Shown one piece after another: positions 52,817 to 60,560 of a stretch of DNA of 64,000 nt; the first letter of the stretch is position 1; every line of letters begins with the position of its first letter. The notes beneath the pieces were generated by a model. The model worked only from the letters and a program-made list of their open reading frames with translations, ran no database searches and was not told the origin of the DNA. The translations under genes were made by a program, and so were the position numbers. The stretch spans positions 248,001 through 312,000 of the forward strand of contig NZ_JAHBGB010000002.1 in assembly GCF_018390555.1 (NCBI RefSeq). Direction: 5' to 3'. The DNA is from Ancylobacter oerskovii. Its GTDB lineage: Bacteria; Pseudomonadota; Alphaproteobacteria; Rhizobiales; Xanthobacteraceae.

Positions 52817-53800
52817 TCAGTAAAGCACGGTGATCAGGGGATAAATCGACCGCGATCCGATGCCGAGCTCGGTGGTGATGGTGTCGATGGCGTCGTCCAG
52901 ATCGCGGGTCGGGAACACGCCGCTCACCCGGCGCTGCGCCAGGGCGCTGTCGAGGATGACGATGCGCCCGCGCCGGTAGCGGTTGAGCGTCTCGACCACG
53001 CGGCCGAGGCGGGCCCCGTCGAACACCAGCAGTCCCCGCCGCCAGGCCGTCGCCGTCTCGACGTCGCGGCTGTGCACGCGGCCGAGGCCGCCGTCGCGCC
53101 GGTAGCGCACCTCCTGCCCCGGCGACAGCACCACACCGCGCCCTGCCCCGGTCGCCACCTCCACCTGATGCTCGACGGCGAGCACCTCGGCATCGGTCCC
53201 GTTCTCCTCGATCACGAATTTGGTGCCGAGGGCGGTGGTGGTGCCGCCGGCCGCCTCGGCGACGAACGGGCGGCTCTCCTCCCCCGCGCGCGGCGCCACC
53301 GAGAAGAACCCCTCGCCGGCCAGCAGCCGCACCCGGCGCTCGCCCTCGCTGTAGTCCAGCGCGATCGCGCTGGACGGGCCGAGCTCCACCACGCTGCCAT
53401 CCGGCAGCGAGACCGTGCGCAGCTCGCCCGGCGCGGTGCGGTAGTCGGCGGCGACCAGCAGCCAGGGATCGCCGAGCTGGAAACGGGCGATGCCGGCGGC
53501 GAGCGCCAGCAGTCCCACCACCGCCCCGATCCGCACCGCCTTGCGCGCGGCGGAGACCTGTCGTCCCTGCCGTCCCGGCCGCACCACCGCGCGCAGCGGG
53601 CCGGGGTCGCGGCGCAGCGCGCCGAGCTCGCGCCAGGTCGCGCTGGCCTCCTCGAAGGCCGCCCGGTGCTCGGGATCCTCGCCCAGCCAGGCGCGCAGGG
53701 CGCCCGTCTCCCGCTCGCTCAGCGGCGCTCCATCGAGGCGCGCCACCCATTCGGCGGCCCGCAGCTCGATCTCTTCCGCCTGTTGCCCGCTGTCGCCCAC
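52817..53800 (-). CDS. fecR: FecR-family anti-sigma factor / sensor
   Basis: A 327-residue inner-membrane regulator. The N-terminal cytoplasmic domain (AAEWVARLDGAPLSERETGA, LGEDPEHRAAFEEASATW) binds the sigma factor, one membrane helix lies at about residues 91-108 (IGAVVGLLALAAGIA), and the periplasmic FecR domain has YRTAPGELRTVSLPDGSVVE and SAIALDYSEGERRVRLLAGE. It receives the signal from the STN domain of the loaded receptor. It follows fecI by 70 bp and precedes the receptor gene, the standard cell-surface signalling order. Confidence 0.93.
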   Translation of the reverse strand: MGDSGQQAEEIELRAAEWVARLDGAPLSERETGALRAWLGEDPEHRAAFEEASATWRELGALRRDPGPLRAVVRPGRQGRQVSAARKAVRIGAVVGLLALAAGIARFQLGDPWLLVAADYRTAPGELRTVSLPDGSVVELGPSSAIALDYSEGERRVRLLAGEGFFSVAPRAGEESRPFVAEAAGGTTTALGTKFVIEENGTDAEVLAVEHQVEVATGAGRGVVLSPGQEVRYRRDGGLGRVHSRDVETATAWRRGLLVFDGARLGRVVETLNRYRRGRIVILDSALAQRRVSGVFPTRDLDDAIDTITTELGIGSRSIYPLITVLY

Positions 53801-53835
53801 TGCTCATTCCATGAAATGCCGCACCCGCCCTATAC

Positions 53836-53865
53836 GACAACCGAGGCGGGGCATGACCGTAAAAA
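53836..53865 (-). promoter_or_regulatory. Candidate FecI-type promoter motif before fecR
   Basis: On the minus strand TTTTTACGGTCA, 12-bp spacer, GTTGTC, in the spacer between fecI and fecR. It matches the motif before the receptor (52765-52793) in both blocks. None is seen before fecI itself. Confidence 0.45.
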
Positions 53866-53870
53866 TCGCC

Positions 53871-54383
53871 TCAGCGCGCGCGCAGGCGCCGCGTCATATG
53901 GGCGATGGCCATGGCAAGGTGCTTCTGCACCGCGCTCTCGGAAAGGCCGAGATGCCGGGCGACCTCGGCGTGGGTCAGGTTGTCGATGCGGTTCAGCACG
54001 AAGATTTCCTGCGTGCGCCGCGGCAGCTCCTGCACCATCAGATAGATGCGCTCGAGCTGCAGGCGGGAATCGACCGCCTCCTCCGGCGAGGGCTGGTCGG
54101 CGGCAATCTCGCCGAACGCCTCCGGCGCCACCACATCGGTGCGCCGGCGGGCTTCCTGCTTCAGATGGTTCAGCAGCAGGTTGCGGGCGACGGTGTAGAG
54201 ATAGGCGCGGATGTCCTGGACACGGGTTTCCGGCCGCTCGATGACGCGCACGAACGTGTCCTGCACGAGGTCGTTCGCCATGTGCTGGTCGCCCAGCCGG
54301 CGATTGAGGTACCGCTTCAGCTCGGTCCCATGCGCCGAGAAGACGAGCGACAGGTCTGGCTGCATGCGCGGGCGATCCACCAT
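53871..54383 (-). CDS. fecI: ECF sigma factor, FecI type
   Basis: A 170-residue extracytoplasmic-function sigma factor. The sigma-2 region is HGTELKRYLNRRLGDQHMAN, then DLVQDTFVRVIE. The sigma-4 region contains LPRRTQEIFVLNRIDNLTHA with EVARHLGLSESAVQKHLAMA as HTH. This matches the FecI group that directs iron-siderophore receptor genes. I start at the ATG at 54383 (MVDRPRMQPDLS), which has GAGG just before it; another ATG 18 bases further in is possible. First gene of the fecI-fecR-receptor-fhuD-fhuB-esterase series. Confidence 0.92.
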   Translation of the reverse strand: MVDRPRMQPDLSLVFSAHGTELKRYLNRRLGDQHMANDLVQDTFVRVIERPETRVQDIRAYLYTVARNLLLNHLKQEARRRTDVVAPEAFGEIAADQPSPEEAVDSRLQLERIYLMVQELPRRTQEIFVLNRIDNLTHAEVARHLGLSESAVQKHLAMAIAHMTRRLRAR

Positions 54384-54730
54384 CGGCCTCAAGAGGACAT
54401 GAGGGGATTTAGCATGCACGGATATGGAACGTAAGCTCAGGGAGAATATTTGGAATTACTATAACTTGTCGGCTCGGCGCCTAAGTTGCGCCACCCCTCT
54501 TCTAGACTGTGCCGGACGCCGTAATTCGATGCCTCCATTTTGAGCGGAGCGCATGCGGGCCAACGCCCCCACCTCCTGCGACCGGCCTGTCCACCGGTCA
54601 CGGAGTGGTGATTAGATGATGCTCGTCATGAAGCCTAGCCTTTTACCGGGAGCGTAGAGGCGACGGCCGCCGGCCGGGAAATTCGGCGGCGCGCGCTCGC
54701 GCGTCCTCATCCCCAATGGAGAGGGCGAAG
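54384..54730. other. Divergent regulatory region between fecI and the second molybdenum hydroxylase
   Basis: About 350 bp with promoters for both directions expected. The stretch at about 54425-54475 is AT-rich (GAGAATATTTGGAATTACTA), and a Fur- or Irr-like iron site is possible here, but I cannot match a consensus convincingly. A 6-bp-arm palindrome, GACCGG-N8-CCGGTC, lies at 54580-54599. I see no gene. Confidence 0.4.
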
Positions 54731-55183
54731 ATGAAATTCACACTCAATGGATCCGAACGCACCATCGAGGCCGATGGCGACATGCCGCTCTTGTGGGCCC
54801 TGCGTGACGTCGTCGGGCTGACCGGCACCAAGTTCGGCTGCGGCGCGGCGCTGTGCGGCGCCTGCACCGTGCATGTCGACGGCACGCCGGTACGCTCGTG
54901 CCAGACGGCGCTGTCCGATGTCGAGGGCAAGAGCGTCACCACCATCGAGGGCGTCGGCGGCGAGGTCGGCACCGCCGTCGTCGCGGCCTGGCGCAAGCTC
55001 GACGTGGTGCAGTGCGGCTACTGCCAGTCCGGCCAGATCATGTCCGCCGTCGGCCTGCTCAGCGAGAACCGCAAGCCGACCGACGAGGACATCGACGCCG
55101 CCATGGACGGCAATGTCTGCCGCTGCGCCACCTATCAGCGCATCCGCGCCGCCATCCACGAAGCCGCCTCCAACCTCGCGTGA
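54731..55183 (+). CDS. (2Fe-2S) small subunit of a second molybdenum hydroxylase
   Basis: A 150-residue two-cluster Fe-S protein, paralogous to the one at 36.2-36.7 kb. Ferredoxin cysteines are in [17 protein letters not shown], the second cluster in [12 protein letters not shown] and [21 protein letters not shown] precedes the ATG at 54731; an ATG five codons upstream is less well placed. It begins the rightward operon and is followed after 5 bp by the molybdopterin subunit gene. Confidence 0.92.
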   Translation: MKFTLNGSERTIEADGDMPLLWALRDVVGLTGTKFGCGAALCGACTVHVDGTPVRSCQTALSDVEGKSVTTIEGVGGEVGTAVVAAWRKLDVVQCGYCQSGQIMSAVGLLSENRKPTDEDIDAAMDGNVCRCATYQRIRAAIHEAASNLA

Positions 55184-55188
55184 GCGCC

Positions 55189-57417
55189 ATGCACATCATC
55201 AAGCCTGCCGACTATGCCCGGATGCTTGAGCGCCTCGCTCCGGCCGCCGCGCGCGACACCGCCCTTGCCGCCCCCTCGCGCCGCGGCTTCCTCAAGGCCG
55301 CGGCGGCCGTCTCCGGCGCTCTGGTCATCGGGGTGCGGCTCGGCCCGTCCGAGGCGCTTGCCGCCGCGCCGACCGACGGCCCGATGCCGAACGCCTTCGT
55401 GAAGATCGCGCCCGACAACACCGTCACCGTGCTGATCAAGCACCTCGACATGGGCCAGGGCGTCACCACCGGGCTCACCACCCTCGTCGCCGAGGAACTG
55501 GACGCCGACTGGGGCCAGATGCGCGCCGCCTTCGCGCCGGCCGACGCCCAGCTCTACAACAACCTGCTCTTCGGGCCGGTGCAGGGCACCGGCGGCTCCA
55601 CCTCGGTCGCCAACAGCTGGGAACAGCTGCGCAAGGCCGGCGCCGCCGCCCGCCAGATGCTGGTCGCCGCCGCCGCCGAGCAATGGGGCGTGCCGGCCGA
55701 CAGCGTCACCGTCGAGAAGGGCACGCTGAAGAGCGGCAGCCACAGCGGCAATTTCGGCGCGTTCGCCGAGGCGGCCGCCCGCCAGCCGATCCCCAAGGAC
55801 GTGAAGCTGAAGGACCCGAAGGACTTCAAGCTGATCGGCACGCGCCTGCCCCGCCTCGATTCCGCCGACAAGACGGATGGCAAGGCGGTCTATGCGCTCG
55901 ACATCCGCGTCCCCGGCATGCTCACCGCCGTCATCCGGCGCCCGGACCGCTTCGGCGCCACGGTGAAGTCCTTCGACGCCGCCGCCGCCAGGAAGGTGCC
56001 GGGCGTGGTCGACGTGGTGGCGGTGCCGGCCGGCGTCGCCGTGCTGGCTGACAACACCTGGGCCGCGATCCGGGGCCGCGAGGCGCTCGCCGCCATCGAA
56101 TGGGACGAGAGCCAGGCGGAGAACCGCGGCACCGCCGAATTGCTGGAGGAGTACAAGGCGCTCGCCGGCACCCCCGGCCTCAAGGCGGCGCGGCGGGGCG
56201 ACGCGAGCGCCGGCCTCGCCGGCGCGGCCAAGACCATCGAGAGCGAGTTCGCCTTCCCCTATCTCGCCCATGCGCCGATGGAGCCGCTGAACTGCGTCAT
56301 CGAGAAGACCGCCGACGGCGTCACCATCCATGCCGGCTCGCAGTTCCAGACCGTGGAGCAGGCGGTCACCGCCGGCATCCTCGGCCTCAAGCCGGAGCAG
56401 GTGAAGATCGAGACGGTATGGGCCGGCGGCTCCTTCGGCCGCCGCGCCAACCCGCCGGCCGACTACATCGCCGAGGCCGCCACCATCCTCAAGGCCATTG
56501 ACGGGCGCGCGCCGGTGCACCTCGTCTGGACCCGCGAGGACGACATCAAGGGCGGCTATTACCGGCCGCTCTTCTACCACAAGGTCCGCGCCGGGCTGAC
56601 GGCGGACGGCAAGGTCGCCGGCTGGGAGCAGAGCATCGTCGGCCAGTCCTTCATCACCGGCACGCCGTTCGAGGCCTTCATCATTAAGGAAGGCGTGGAC
56701 GGCACCTCGGTGGAAGGCGCCTCCGACACCAACTACGCCATCGGCAACTTCGCCGTGGACCTGCACTCGCCGAAGGTGAAGGTGCCCACCCTGTGGTGGC
56801 GGTCGGTCGGCCACACCCACACCGCCCATGTGGTGGAGGTGACGATCGACGAACTCGCCCGCGCCGCCGGCCGCGACCCGGTGGAGTTCCGGCTCGAACT
56901 GCTCAAGGACAAGCCGCGCCACACCGCGGTGCTGAAGCTGCTGGCCGAGAAGGCGAACTGGGGGCCGAAGCCCGGCACCGGCAAGGGTCGCGGCCTCGCC
57001 TTGCACGAGAGCTTCAACACCGTGGTCGGCAGCGTGATCGACATCTCCATCGTCAACGGCCAGGTCAAGGTCGACAAGGTGGTGTGTGCCGTCGATTGCG
57101 GCATCGCGGTCAACCCGGACGTCATCGCCGCGCAGATCGAGGGCGGCGTCGGCTTCGGGCTGGGCGCGGCGCTGCATGACGAGATCACCATGGACAAGGG
57201 CGTGGTGGAGCAGTCCAACTTCGACGGCTACGTGCCGCTGCGGATGTCGGAGATGCCGAAGGTGGAGGTGCACATCCTGCCCTCGGCCAACCCGCCGACC
57301 GGCATCGGCGAGCCGGGCGTGCCGGGCGTCGCCCCGGCGCTGTCCAACGCCATCTTCGACGCCACCGGCCAGCGGCTGCGCTCGCTGCCGTTCCGGCTGG
57401 AAGACTTCAAGGCCTGA
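55189..57417 (+). CDS. Molybdopterin-binding large subunit of a second molybdenum hydroxylase
   Basis: A 742-residue large subunit, isoquinoline/aldehyde oxidoreductase type. The Tat signal [19 protein letters not shown] is at about residues 30-48, followed by [20 protein letters not shown], the Moco-domain stretch [37 protein letters not shown] and the catalytic-Glu region [19 protein letters not shown]. The frame extends upstream over the small subunit, but the ATG at 55189 is the real start. Unlike the first hydroxylase it has no cytochrome c gene next to it. It probably oxidises an aldehyde or N-heterocycle in the periplasm; substrate unknown. Confidence 0.9.
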   Translation: MHIIKPADYARMLERLAPAAARDTALAAPSRRGFLKAAAAVSGALVIGVRLGPSEALAAAPTDGPMPNAFVKIAPDNTVTVLIKHLDMGQGVTTGLTTLVAEELDADWGQMRAAFAPADAQLYNNLLFGPVQGTGGSTSVANSWEQLRKAGAAARQMLVAAAAEQWGVPADSVTVEKGTLKSGSHSGNFGAFAEAAARQPIPKDVKLKDPKDFKLIGTRLPRLDSADKTDGKAVYALDIRVPGMLTAVIRRPDRFGATVKSFDAAAARKVPGVVDVVAVPAGVAVLADNTWAAIRGREALAAIEWDESQAENRGTAELLEEYKALAGTPGLKAARRGDASAGLAGAAKTIESEFAFPYLAHAPMEPLNCVIEKTADGVTIHAGSQFQTVEQAVTAGILGLKPEQVKIETVWAGGSFGRRANPPADYIAEAATILKAIDGRAPVHLVWTREDDIKGGYYRPLFYHKVRAGLTADGKVAGWEQSIVGQSFITGTPFEAFIIKEGVDGTSVEGASDTNYAIGNFAVDLHSPKVKVPTLWWRSVGHTHTAHVVEVTIDELARAAGRDPVEFRLELLKDKPRHTAVLKLLAEKANWGPKPGTGKGRGLALHESFNTVVGSVIDISIVNGQVKVDKVVCAVDCGIAVNPDVIAAQIEGGVGFGLGAALHDEITMDKGVVEQSNFDGYVPLRMSEMPKVEVHILPSANPPTGIGEPGVPGVAPALSNAIFDATGQRLRSLPFRLEDFKA

Positions 57418-57556
57418 TCGGCCCCGGGGGACGGCCGGCACCCACCGGCCGTCCCCCGCCAGCCGCTCGCTTGCCGGCCTCTCCGCGTCGCGCGTCCTTT
57501 CCGTCTATTTTCGAACGATACAAAGCTGACACTGGCGTTTTCCGGGAGGAACCGCT

Positions 57557-57628
57557 ATGTCGGATTCTCGCGCTTGGGGGCGACGGACTAACGCGATGAA
57601 ATGCCGAGGCTTATCCCCGGCGGAGTGA
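57557..57628 (+). CDS. 23-codon leader ORF upstream of gmhA
   Basis: Reads MSDSRAWGRRTNAMKCRGLS then PAE and TGA. GGGAGGA stands 7 bases before its ATG, a stronger ribosome site than that of gmhA, and it stops 7 bp before the gmhA start. It could set gmhA translation or be chance. No homolog is recognised. Confidence 0.4.
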   Translation: MSDSRAWGRRTNAMKCRGLSPAE

Positions 57629-57635
57629 GAGACGC

Positions 57636-58232
57636 ATGCTGACAAGTTCGACCGACCGGGCGGCGGTCATCGCGGCATATTTCGCTGAAACCGAAAAGCT
57701 GATGGGCCGCCTCACCGAGGTGGGCGACGAGGTGGCGCAGGCCGCCGACGCCTGGATGGCGGCACTCACCAAGGGTGGCAAGGTGATCTTCTGCGGCAAT
57801 GGCGGCTCGGCCGCCGACGCCCAGCATCTCGCCGCCGAGCTGATGGGCCGCTTCCTGTTCGACCGCGAGCCCATGGCGGCGCTCTCCCTCACGGTGGACA
57901 CCTCGGCGCTGACCGCCATCGGCAATGATTACGGCTACGAGAACACCTTCTCGCGCCAGCTGCGCGGCATCGGCCGGGCCGGCGACGTGCTGGTCGGCAT
58001 GTCCACCAGCGGCAACAGCGCCAATGTGGTGAAGGCGTTCGAGGCGGCGCACGAGATGGGCATCGTCACCATCGGCCTCACCGGCGCCAATGGCGGCAAG
58101 ATGACGGCGCTGTCGGACATCCTCATCGCCGTGCCGCACGGCCAGACCAACCATATCCAGGAAGCGCATATCGCGGTCGGGCACCTCATCTGCGCGCTCG
58201 TCGAGTCGACCCTGTGCTCTCCCAAGCGCTGA
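57636..58232 (+). CDS. gmhA: Phosphoheptose isomerase (SIS domain)
   Basis: A 198-residue SIS-domain isomerase. The phosphosugar-binding loop is IFCGNGGSAADAQHLAAELM (about residues 51-70, with the catalytic-type Glu in AAELMGRF), then LVGMSTSGNSANVVKAFEAA, and the C-terminal NHIQEAHIAVGHLIC carries the conserved Gln, Glu and His residues. GmhA converts sedoheptulose 7-phosphate to D-glycero-D-manno-heptose 7-phosphate, the first step of heptose supply for lipopolysaccharide, capsule or S-layer glycans. It overlaps the next gene by 19 bp. Confidence 0.95.
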   Translation: MLTSSTDRAAVIAAYFAETEKLMGRLTEVGDEVAQAADAWMAALTKGGKVIFCGNGGSAADAQHLAAELMGRFLFDREPMAALSLTVDTSALTAIGNDYGYENTFSRQLRGIGRAGDVLVGMSTSGNSANVVKAFEAAHEMGIVTIGLTGANGGKMTALSDILIAVPHGQTNHIQEAHIAVGHLICALVESTLCSPKR

Positions 58233-59434
58233 TCCTGTGCGGCGGGCTCGGCACCCGCCTCGGTGAGCTGACGGCCACCACCCCCAAGCCGATGCTGCCG
58301 GTCGCCGGGCGTCCGTTCCTGGATCACCTGATCCAGGAGGTCGCCCGCTACGGCATCACGCGCATCGTGCTACTGGCGGGCCGCTTCGGCGACCAGGTCG
58401 TGGAAGCCTTCCACGGCCGCGAGCTTTATGGCGCGCGGATCGAGGTGCTGGTGGAGCCGGCGCCGCTCGGCACCGGCGGCGCGCTCGCCTTCGCCGCCGG
58501 CGCGCTCGACGACGACTTCCTGCTGCTGAACGGCGATTCCTGGATCGACGCCGATCTGGTGCGCTTCGCCGCCGCCTTCCGCGCGGCGAAGGCCGCCGAG
58601 CCGGACCTCGCCGCCCAGATGCTGCTGCAGCAGGTGCCGGATGCCGGGCGCTTCGGCAGCGTGACGCTGGACGGCCACCATGTCCGCGCCTTCCTGGAGA
58701 AGAGCCCGGAGCGCGCCGGCAAGCCCGGCCTCATCAATGCCGGCGTCTATCTGCTGACGCGGCAGGTGCTCGACCTCATCCCCGCCGGCATTGCCTGCTC
58801 GCTGGAGGCCGACGTGCTGCCGCGCCTCGTCGCGGCCGGGCGGGTGGCCGGCATCGCCGCGGCGCCGGGCAGCTACTTCATCGATATCGGCGTGCCCGAG
58901 ACCTTCGCCCGCGTGCAGGAGGAACTGCCGCGCGTGCGCACCCGCCCGGCGGTGTTCTTCGACCGCGACGGCACGCTGAACCGCGATGCCGGCTACACGC
59001 ACCGCGTCGAGGATCTCGACTGGATGCCCGGCGCGCGCGAGGCGATCGCCCACGCCAATACCGCGGGCTATCTTGTCTTCGTGGTGACGAACCAGGCCGG
59101 GGTCGCGCGCGGCCGCTATGACGAAGCCGCGGTCCTGGCCTTCCATCGGGCGATGCAGGGCCAGCTCGCCGACATTGGCGGGCATATCGACGCGCTGGAA
59201 TATTGCCCGCACCATGTCGAGGGCACCGTCGAGGCCTATCGCCGCGACTGCCGCCGCCGCAAGCCGGGACCGGGCATGATCGAGGACCTCCTCGCCGCCT
59301 GGCCGGTCGATGCGGCGCGCAGCGTCATGCTCGGCGACACCGAGGCGGACATGCAGGCGGCGGCCGCGGCCGGCATCCGCGGCGTGCGCTATCAGGGCGG
59401 TTCCGTGCTGGATCTGCTGCGACAATCGATCTAG
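58214..59434 (+). CDS. Fused heptose-phosphate nucleotidyltransferase and heptose bisphosphate phosphatase
   Basis: A 406-residue bifunctional protein with a GTG start inside the gmhA end. Residues 1-240 are a sugar-phosphate nucleotidyltransferase (ALILCGGLGTRLGELT, TTPKPMLPVAGRPFLDHLI, FLLLNGDSWID), like HddC or RmlA-type enzymes. Residues 245-406 are a HAD phosphatase of the GmhB/HisB group: FFDRDGTLNRDAGYT (D250, D252), FVVTNQAGVARG, the GmhB zinc loop with CPHHVEG (C331) and C346, RRRKPGPGM, and MLGDTEADMQAAAAAG. Together they would dephosphorylate the 1,7-bisphosphate and activate heptose 1-phosphate with a nucleotide. Usually these are separate proteins. Which nucleotide (GDP or ADP) is unknown; HddA next door suggests GDP. 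Confidence 0.9.
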   Translation: MLSQALILCGGLGTRLGELTATTPKPMLPVAGRPFLDHLIQEVARYGITRIVLLAGRFGDQVVEAFHGRELYGARIEVLVEPAPLGTGGALAFAAGALDDDFLLLNGDSWIDADLVRFAAAFRAAKAAEPDLAAQMLLQQVPDAGRFGSVTLDGHHVRAFLEKSPERAGKPGLINAGVYLLTRQVLDLIPAGIACSLEADVLPRLVAAGRVAGIAAAPGSYFIDIGVPETFARVQEELPRVRTRPAVFFDRDGTLNRDAGYTHRVEDLDWMPGAREAIAHANTAGYLVFVVTNQAGVARGRYDEAAVLAFHRAMQGQLADIGGHIDALEYCPHHVEGTVEAYRRDCRRRKPGPGMIEDLLAAWPVDAARSVMLGDTEADMQAAAAAGIRGVRYQGGSVLDLLRQSI

Positions 59435-59449
59435 TTTCCGAGGCACGAC

Positions 59450-60445
59450 ATGTGGATCAGCAGAACCCCCCTGAGGGCCAGCTTTCTCGGCGGCGGCACC
59501 GACTACCCCTCGCATTTCCGCTCGCATCCCGGCGCCGTGCTCGGCGGCACGATCGATAAATACGTCTTCATCCAGGCGCTGCCGCTGGCGGCCATCGCCG
59601 AGCAGCATTTCCGCGTCACCTACCGCACCACCGAGAGCGTCGACCGCATCGAGGACATCCAGCATCCGGTGATCCGCGAGGCGCTGAAGCTGCACGGCTG
59701 GACCGCGCCGCTCAACATCGCCACCATGTCGGACCTGCCGGGCTCCACCGGCCTCGGCAGCTCCTCCTCCTTCACCGTCGGCTTCCTGAACCTGCTCAAC
59801 CGCATGCGCGGCATCGAGCTGACGCGCTACGAGCTGGCGCGGCAGGCCATCCACATGGAGCAGGACATCCTCAAGGAGAATGTCGGCGTCCAGGACCAGA
59901 TCCACGCCGCCTTCGGCGGGCTGGCGCGCTACGAGTTCACCGGCGACACCTTCTCCATCGAGCCGCTGCGGCTGACCACCAGCCGCCTCACGCTGCTGAA
60001 CAGTTCGATGCTGCTGGTCTATACTGGCGGGCAACGCAGCGCGTCGGTCGTGCTCCAGAACCAGGATCAGCGTACGAAATCGGGCGCCAATGAGAGCTAT
60101 CTGCGCGAGATGTACGAGATGACCCGCATCGGCGCGTCCCTGCTCGAATCGCCGGGCGACGACCTGTCGACCATCGTGCGCTTCGCCGAGCTCCTCGATC
60201 ACGGCTGGCAGCTGAAGCGCCAGTTGGGCTCGTCGGTGTCGAACTCGGCGATCGACGAGCTCTATATTCACGGCAAGGAACTCGGCGCCTGGGGCGGCAA
60301 GCTGCTCGGCGCCGGCGGCGGCGGCTTCGTGCTGTTCCTTGCGGATCCGAACCTGCACCCGTTGTTCTCGGAGCGCTTCGGCCAGGGCAACGTCGTCAAG
60401 GTGGCGCTGACCAATGGCGGCTCCACCGTAACCCACATTCCCTGA
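59450..60445 (+). CDS. hddA: D-glycero-D-manno-heptose 7-phosphate kinase (GHMP family)
   Basis: A 331-residue GHMP kinase. WISRTPLRASFLGGGTDYPS at the start, the ATP loop DLPGSTGLGSSSSFTVGFLN (about residues 92-111), AIHMEQDILKENVGVQDQIH in the middle and LLGAGGGGFVLFLADP near the end match HddA. It phosphorylates D-glycero-D-manno-heptose 7-phosphate at C1 (alpha), giving the bisphosphate that the phosphatase half of the previous gene then trims. Together with gmhA and the fusion gene it completes a nucleotide-heptose pathway in three genes. Confidence 0.92.
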   Translation: MWISRTPLRASFLGGGTDYPSHFRSHPGAVLGGTIDKYVFIQALPLAAIAEQHFRVTYRTTESVDRIEDIQHPVIREALKLHGWTAPLNIATMSDLPGSTGLGSSSSFTVGFLNLLNRMRGIELTRYELARQAIHMEQDILKENVGVQDQIHAAFGGLARYEFTGDTFSIEPLRLTTSRLTLLNSSMLLVYTGGQRSASVVLQNQDQRTKSGANESYLREMYEMTRIGASLLESPGDDLSTIVRFAELLDHGWQLKRQLGSSVSNSAIDELYIHGKELGAWGGKLLGAGGGGFVLFLADPNLHPLFSERFGQGNVVKVALTNGGSTVTHIP

Positions 60446-60460
60446 CGCGCGGCGGGCCGG

Positions 60461-60479
60461 CGGCGCGGGTCGCGCGCCG
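60461..60479 (+). other. GC hairpin between hddA and the giant glycan gene
   Basis: CGGCGCG-GGTCG-CGCGCCG, 7-bp stem, 16 bp after the hddA stop. It may end or attenuate the heptose transcript before the large glycan gene, which begins 81 bp later. No T run. Confidence 0.35.
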
Positions 60480-60560
60480 GGGCCAGCGGCGGAACGGGGA
60501 TCGGCCTGTCCGCTTCCGGTCGATCGCAGACGCCGACAACGACGTGCCAAAGGACGTGCC

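Noticed and set aside
51260-54244. A 994-codon open frame on the plus strand opposite the receptor, fecR and fecI
   Set aside because: It is antisense to three clearly recognised genes and spans their intergenic gaps, with composition typical of a shadow frame.
54420-54480. A Fur or Irr box upstream of fecI
   Set aside because: The AT-rich sequence does not match a known consensus closely enough to call by eye.
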